From Ampelocalamus luodianensis (lineage: Eukaryota > Streptophyta > Magnoliopsida > Poales > Poaceae), in the NCBI GenBank assembly GCA_036346255.1, contig JAYEVH010000044.1:62001-126000 (forward strand): a stretch of DNA of 64,000 bases, in the 5' to 3' direction. The position numbers and the translations under genes were made by a program. Each line of letters starts with the position of its first letter. Position 1 is the first letter of the stretch. The notes beneath the pieces were generated by a model. It had not been told where the DNA came from, ran no database searches, and worked only from the letters and a program-made list of their open reading frames with translations. Positions 59,352 to 64,000 of this stretch are shown here, piece after piece.

Positions 59352-61502
59352 TGTAATATCCCGTTTGTCGTTAGTGGATGTAATAAAAAATTAGAGAGGG
59401 AATTAAGATAATTAAAAGAGAAAAAAAATCAGAAATTGAGAGAGAAATTGGTCACGCAGCCCATAGTCAAGTGGAGGAAAACAGGCTTAGTGGCCCATGG
59501 CCCATGAGGAAACCAGAAACCAACTAAAGAAGGAGGGGGAACCCTAGGGTGCTACAATACCCGCGCCGCCACTGTAGCACAGTACTGTAGCAACCCATCT
59601 CCTCCATGGTGGTGCCCCTCTCCTCCGATGCCTCTTCATTGTGGTGGCGGCCAAGAAAAAGGAAGAAGAAGGAAGAAAGGAGAAGGGAAGAAGAGAGGAA
59701 GGGAAGATTCACGGATTGCATCGCGGTCTACGATGGTTCGTCAAGGGTAACCCTGGTTTGCCCGAATAGATTCATATTTGATTGTTGTAGCAATGTCGGT
59801 ATTTCTGTCTCCTCAGGACAGATCGCGTTAGACAGACGTTTTGATATAGTTAAGTGCGGATTCGGTCTTGGGATTCTTCTAGAGAGTTGTATAAGACGTC
59901 AATAGATTTCGATGAAGTGCTAGATCGTATTATTTGGACCTCTGTAGCAAAAGTTATGAATTTTTTAGTGCGATTGTTCTGCGAATCTGTTAGTATTCTG
60001 ACAGGTTTTAGTAATCTGACTTTAGAGATCAGTTAAATGGAGAATTAGAGGATCTCAGTATAACAAAAGTTGTATATAATTATCGTAGCTTTCAGGTAAG
60101 CCCAAGAACGCGACATTTGGACAAACGAGCTGAAAGTTATGTTAGTTTTAGTGCTCTGTCCAGAAAGGGTGACGTGAAATCGATGTTTTGTTAATCAGCT
60201 TAAAAGTGATTTTAGATGGCCGAATCAGGGAGGCTCACCAACTAGGTTTAGTTGGGAAATTTGATTAACTTTCAATGAAGTCCAAGAATACCAAATTTGG
60301 ACTACTGTACGGAAAGATATGAATTTTAGAACTTGACTGTTCACAGAGGGCATTTCAGATTACTTAAGAAAGCGAGTCGGGATCGCGTTGTAATTTGCTA
60401 CTTGATGAGTTCGCTTATTTAATTCATGTTTTTCGTTACTATAGTCTTAGTTTATATTCATAATGTATTAGGTGGGGATTGGTACGGAGGCGCACCGTCT
60501 TCACGTTCTCCATTCGCACGCGGTTAAGGCAAGTGCATTGTTTGATTCGTGGTTGCGATTGATTGGTGTTTGTGTGCTTTTTCGATATGTGATAGTATAG
60601 TGAGATTGATGGCATGATGTTGGTTTAAGATTGGTGGATGCTCCAAATATGTTTATGCTCTGTTGTGGTATGATGTTATCGTTTTGTGGTAAATTGATGA
60701 TGATTAAATGATGAGCATGTGCATATTGAGATCATGTTGAGGCTTGGTCACGTGGTGACCAAGTATGTTTCCTTGAGATCCCGTCATGAATGTGACGGGC
60801 TGAGATCCCCACACTCGTGGAGTGTGGGCATGAGGTCCCCAATACTTGCGGAGTATTGGGCAATTGGTCCTGTGCGTGCGCGCGCCACGATGCATGGGTA
60901 TATGCGGCGAGGTTGCATACTTTGCATTACCGTGTAATGCACAAAGAAAGATAAAGAGAAAGGACCTTGAGCTTTGCATTTGCATATGAGATGTTCTATT
61001 GTTGATCTCCTTTACATGGATCTCGATGTTATAGTTTCTTTATGTACTTGCTGAGTCTGTGGACCCACTCTTGCTTTTATTGTTGTTTTAGGTACCCGAG
61101 CCAAGAACGACATGCATGGGGGGAAGTAGTCTGCTAGTCACACACTTGCCACATGAACTAAATAAAGATGAATGATCTTCAGAACGTAATTGTTTTAGTA
61201 ATTGGGCGAGATGCCCAAAGATTTATTATGTTTCGTCTCATGCAATGGATTAAATGTAATAATGATGAGTAGTAGAAATTCAAATCTCTCTAGTTATGTT
61301 AGATACTTAGCATGTCTTTGATTATCTTTTGATGTCTTTGGAAGAAGGTTTTAGTTAATATTTGAATTGTCTGTGTGTTGTAACCTTCGTGTAATTAACT
61401 TTACAAGGGAGGTTCTGCCGAAATTTATTAAGATTGTCTAGTTTGGAATTATTAGAGTTTGTTTAGTAGCATTCCAGGCTCATGTCGGGCTGGGGTGTTA
61501 CA
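59352..61502 (+). mobile_element. LTR F3, 5' LTR of a third gypsy type (2.15 kb)
   Basis: It begins TGTAATATCCCGTTTGTCG and ends GCTGGGGTGTTACA, followed at once by a primer-binding site, so the orientation is plus and this is a 5' LTR. It contains repeated CCAAGAA..TTTGGA..AAAGTTATG modules (59910-60345) and a five-hairpin array (60743-60946). It interrupts the gag of minus-strand G3. Confidence 0.88.
60743..60946 (+). other. Array of five stem-loops in LTR F3
   Basis: Perfect arms in order: CTTGGTCAC/GTGACCAAG (loop GTG, 60743-60763), CCCGTCA/TGACGGG (60780-60799), CCCACACTC/GAGTGTGGG (loop GTG, 60808-60828), CCCAATACT/AGTATTGGG (60838-60860), TGCATTAC/GTAATGCA (loop CGT, 60923-60941). Hairpins 2-4 are each preceded by GAGATC or GAGGTC; a further GAGATC lies 13 bases before hairpin 1. 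Arms differ between units. Confidence 0.85.
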
Positions 61503-61503
61503 G

Positions 61504-61516
61504 TTGGTATCAGAGC
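61504..61516 (+). other. Primer-binding site of element F3
   Basis: TTGGTATCAGAGC, one base after the LTR end, is an exact complement of the 3' end of initiator tRNA-Met. Confidence 0.93.
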
Positions 61517-62551
61517 GGGCTGTAGGTCCGTGGTGAACAGATTAATAACTTAGGTAACTTAGCTTGTTAAAAAATTTGCTAATGGTTAATTAACTGAAAA
61601 CCTGACACACTGGTGCACAGTAGGATGGGGTGGGTCAAGCATTGCATTTACGCTTCTGTCATGTTGTAATGATGATTCCTGTTATGAGATGATCTTACAT
61701 ACCTATAATATGATTATATGATTATTATGAGTGAGAGCAGCCCTTGTTGAGAGGATTGAGGTCATGGTTGTGGCCCCGGGCTTTACCAGGTTACACCATT
61801 GTTTGTGGTAAGAGAAAAGGGAAGAGGTTACCTCAGATATCTTAGTACAGGCGTTAATAGTGAGTATCTTTTGAAAAAAAAATTTTTGTCCACTTCCTTG
61901 AATTTGAATTTGATCAACTCTTGTTCAGTTGTGGTCGATGAATTTCTTTGGGTCAGTAGTTCATTTTAGTTGATGGGTTTCTTTGAGAAAGGTTGTTATG
62001 TTTTATTGTCTTAGCTGTCCCATAAAGCAATTTTTGTTTTTCCAATTCTTTGAGTTATTCTTGTGGTAGTGGACTTGGTTAGTTTTCAATCGACCTTTGT
62101 ATTGGAGTTCGTCTTTCTTCTTGGAAAGCATGATCCATTTATTTCACTTGATGATTTGGATAATGAAAGTTTCCTTTTGCAAGTCCTGTAGTACGTGAAA
62201 GTTCTGATTCAATATATCTCTTTTGGGTATCTTGAGTTTTGAAGTTGAAAAGTTTCTTTTATGAAAGAAAACGCTAAACTCTTTAGCGATGTCGTCTCGT
62301 GGTTAAGTGAGAGGTTATAATCAGAGAAATTAGTGAATATGATATGAGTTATCAAGTTGGATCTGTAGTGTGGTGTATAATCGATCCTAACTAAGATCCC
62401 TCGAAGGAAAGTTGACTAATTTGATGGTGCCATGTAGTAGTTCATGTTGAACTGTGATTAAGTGTATGGTTATACCTAATTGGAAGCAATAGAGTTATTA
62501 ACAACTGTGTAACTTTAACGGGACCCCTAGAGTTGTTTAGTTTGCTAAACT
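61517..62551 (+). mobile_element. F3 internal leader, non-coding
   Basis: About 1 kb of T/G-rich sequence after the primer site without a gag frame of useful length. It is interrupted at 62552 by another LTR start. Confidence 0.6.
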
Positions 62552-62605
62552 TGTAATACCCCGAATGTTTCTACGGAAGGAGAGTAAACGAAAAAGGGGG
62601 TTTTC
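62552..62605 (+). repeat. 54-bp LTR start fragment ending in a G-rich run
   Basis: TGTAATACCCCGAATG is an LTR-type start; AAAAAGGGGGTTTTC at its end resembles a polypurine tract and is followed by a second LTR start. It is either an LTR cut after 54 bp or a chance start ahead of a 3' LTR. Confidence 0.45.
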
Positions 62606-64000
62606 TGTAATACTCCAACTTATTGTAATGAAGGAAGCAGTGAAAAGAGAAATTGAACTTTAGGCGAGGAAAATCTGCAATTCTTTGACAACTGGCTTGG
62701 GCTTTGGCCTAGGAGGCCCATGAGGGGCCGCCACTAATAAAAGGAGGGGAAACCTAGCCCACCACTGTAACACGCATTGCTACAGTGTTCGCCGCCGCTT
62801 CGCTCTGCGCGCCCTCCTTGCACTCCGTCGCTCTATCTTGGTGATGCTCTCCCATTCTTTGTCGGCCAAGGAGAAAGGTGGAGGAGAGAGAAGAAGAAGA
62901 GGAGATGAGCATCTAGCGGGGTAATTCAGCGGCACGCGTGTCTCAAGGGTAACGATTGCGGTTGTTGTTGTTTGATTAGTCGAGAAGTGAAACCGATTAA
63001 ATTTGATTAGATCAAAGTCTGTCTGTTGGAAATTCAATTCTGTCCAGTAGTTTGCGCGTCTGTTTTCGCAATCTTAGAGGCCGAATCAGAGGATCCCATC
63101 TCCTATAGTATTGTAGGTTTTGTTCTTAGCTTTCGGTGGCCGCCAAGAACACTAAATTCCGACTTTCGAGTCAAAAGTTATGATAGATTTATTATCTGCT
63201 GTCCAGAATCCCGACGAGAATTAGCAGTCTCTGTATATGTTGATATATGGCCTAGTTAGAGGGTGATTCAGAGGTTTTTCCCATAACAAATTTTGAAGGT
63301 GATATCACTAGCTTTCAGGATTGATAAAGAACACCTCATTTGGATTTATAGATCAAAAGTTATGAACTTTTCTTTGTGACTGTCCAGATTGTAGGTCAGT
63401 CTGTCCAGATTGTATGTCAGTTTCTATCTTTAGTTTTGACCCGTGTGCCACTTTTTGTTAAAGGCAAAATATGAATGTCGTGCCAACTAGGTTATTGTAG
63501 GTAATTTCATAAACTTTTCAGATTGTTAAAGAACACTCAATTTGGAGTTGTAGTTTAAAAGTTATGGACGTTTTAGTTCTGCTGTTCTAATTGCTCAGTC
63601 AGATTCTGTTCTGCTGTTTCGTTTGACAGTTAGCAATTTAGTTTGTCCGAATTGGGTTATCTCGTCAACTACAAAGTTGTAGATATATTTGTTAAGCTCG
63701 TGTAGGATCTGGGCTCATCTCTTTTGGAGTCCCAGATCATTAGTTTTGGTCTTTACCGTGCTGCTGTCTTGATGGGATTCCATGTTACTGCTGGAATTTC
63801 AGTTTCGGGTTATGACTATGTTTTGGGTGTGCAAGAGGGTAGTGTAGAATATTAATTCATGATGGGCTCTATGTTGTTCTTATTTCGGTTATTTAATTGT
63901 TTAGGCCGCGAGTCTACGGGTTTGGGAGCGCCATCGTTGCACCTGCTAACGCGCCGCAACGCGGAAGGCAAGTACTTTGTTGGTTTTAAGTCTTTGTGAT
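62606..64000 (+). mobile_element. LTR F4 (gypsy, TGTAATACTCC), runs off the window
   Basis: It starts TGTAATACTCCAACTTATTG and has the same layout as F3: GGCCCATGAGG, a GGAGGGG-AAACCTAG stretch, CACTGTAACACGC..GCTACAGTG, then repeated AAGAACAC..TTTGGA..AAAAGTTATG modules (63130-63590). It differs enough from F3 not to be its 3' LTR partner. No coding sequence is supported. Confidence 0.75.
63130..63590 (+). repeat. Three diverged copies of an AAGAACAC..AAAAGTTATG module in LTR F4
   Basis: Copies near 63140-63210, 63315-63395 and 63508-63590 share, in order, CTTTC(A/G)G, AAGAACAC, a TTTGGA-type word, CAAAAGTTATG or AAAAGTTATGG, and CTG(C)TGTCCAG-like sequence. F3 has comparable copies at 59910-60345. 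Confidence 0.65.

Noticed and set aside
63026..63259. 77-codon frame near the right edge
   Set aside because: Inside LTR F4 and built from the repeated AAAAGTTATG modules, with no protein family resemblance.
62552..64000. F4 as the 3' LTR of F3
   Set aside because: Starts and early sequence differ too much for LTRs of one insertion, and the interval of 1 kb holds no gag or pol.

Overview
This window looks like a retrotransposon-dominated stretch of a grass (Poaceae) nuclear genome. The evidence is one intact six-exon host gene with canonical GT-AG introns, long Ty3/gypsy LTRs opening with TGTAACATCCC or TGTCACATCCC, a SIRE/Opie-like copia remnant, Tourist-like MITEs with 3-bp TAA/TTA duplications, a CACTA end, and a PF04195-type transposon gene. 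An Oryzeae or related grass would fit, but I cannot name the species. There is no bacterial operon, CRISPR array, rRNA or tRNA gene that I can support.

Left part, 1-30433. LTR fragments (1-345, 4811-6635) flank a clean solo LTR (879-4650, target duplication AGTCT). A stretch of unique DNA follows with one MITE (7127-7470). Next come a copia LTR and the start of its gag (about 8131-9904). That copia remnant abuts a decayed chromodomain-type gypsy element, here called G1 (9905-30433). G1's 5' LTR is split by a gag-protease-only gypsy element, G2 (10767-19627), and G2 in turn holds another LTR (12808-16408). G1 still shows gag, protease, RT, RNase H, integrase and chromodomain, broken by many frameshifts and stops.

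Middle part, 30434-43968. A copia RT-RNase H remnant is followed by the only intact host gene, a clade IV (SWEET16/17-like) sugar transporter of 244 residues (32207-36343). Downstream are a second MITE, an LTR fragment, a CACTA end full of inverted repeats (38819-40236) and a decayed, intron-bearing PF04195-type gene (40242-43117).

Right part, 43969-64000. Two 4-kb LTRs (D1, D2) flank only 227 bp of pol tail and polypurine tract. D2 is cut by a minus-strand gag-only element, G3, of the same group as G2. G3 is split by a solo LTR (52648-57274, target duplication TGAAC) and by a third gypsy type with a clear tRNA-Met primer site (LTR 59352-61502), which itself contains one or two further LTR starts.

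The host gene presumably exports or stores sugars at a cell membrane; everything else is mobile DNA at different ages. The least expected signal is structural. The long transcribed LTR leaders carry many short stem-loops and palindromes, several of which change in sequence between copies while keeping their pairing. The strongest are a five-hairpin array at 60743-60946 and a palindrome cassette found in all seven LTRs or LTR fragments of the TGTAACATCC/TGTCACATCC types that still reach their 3' part.
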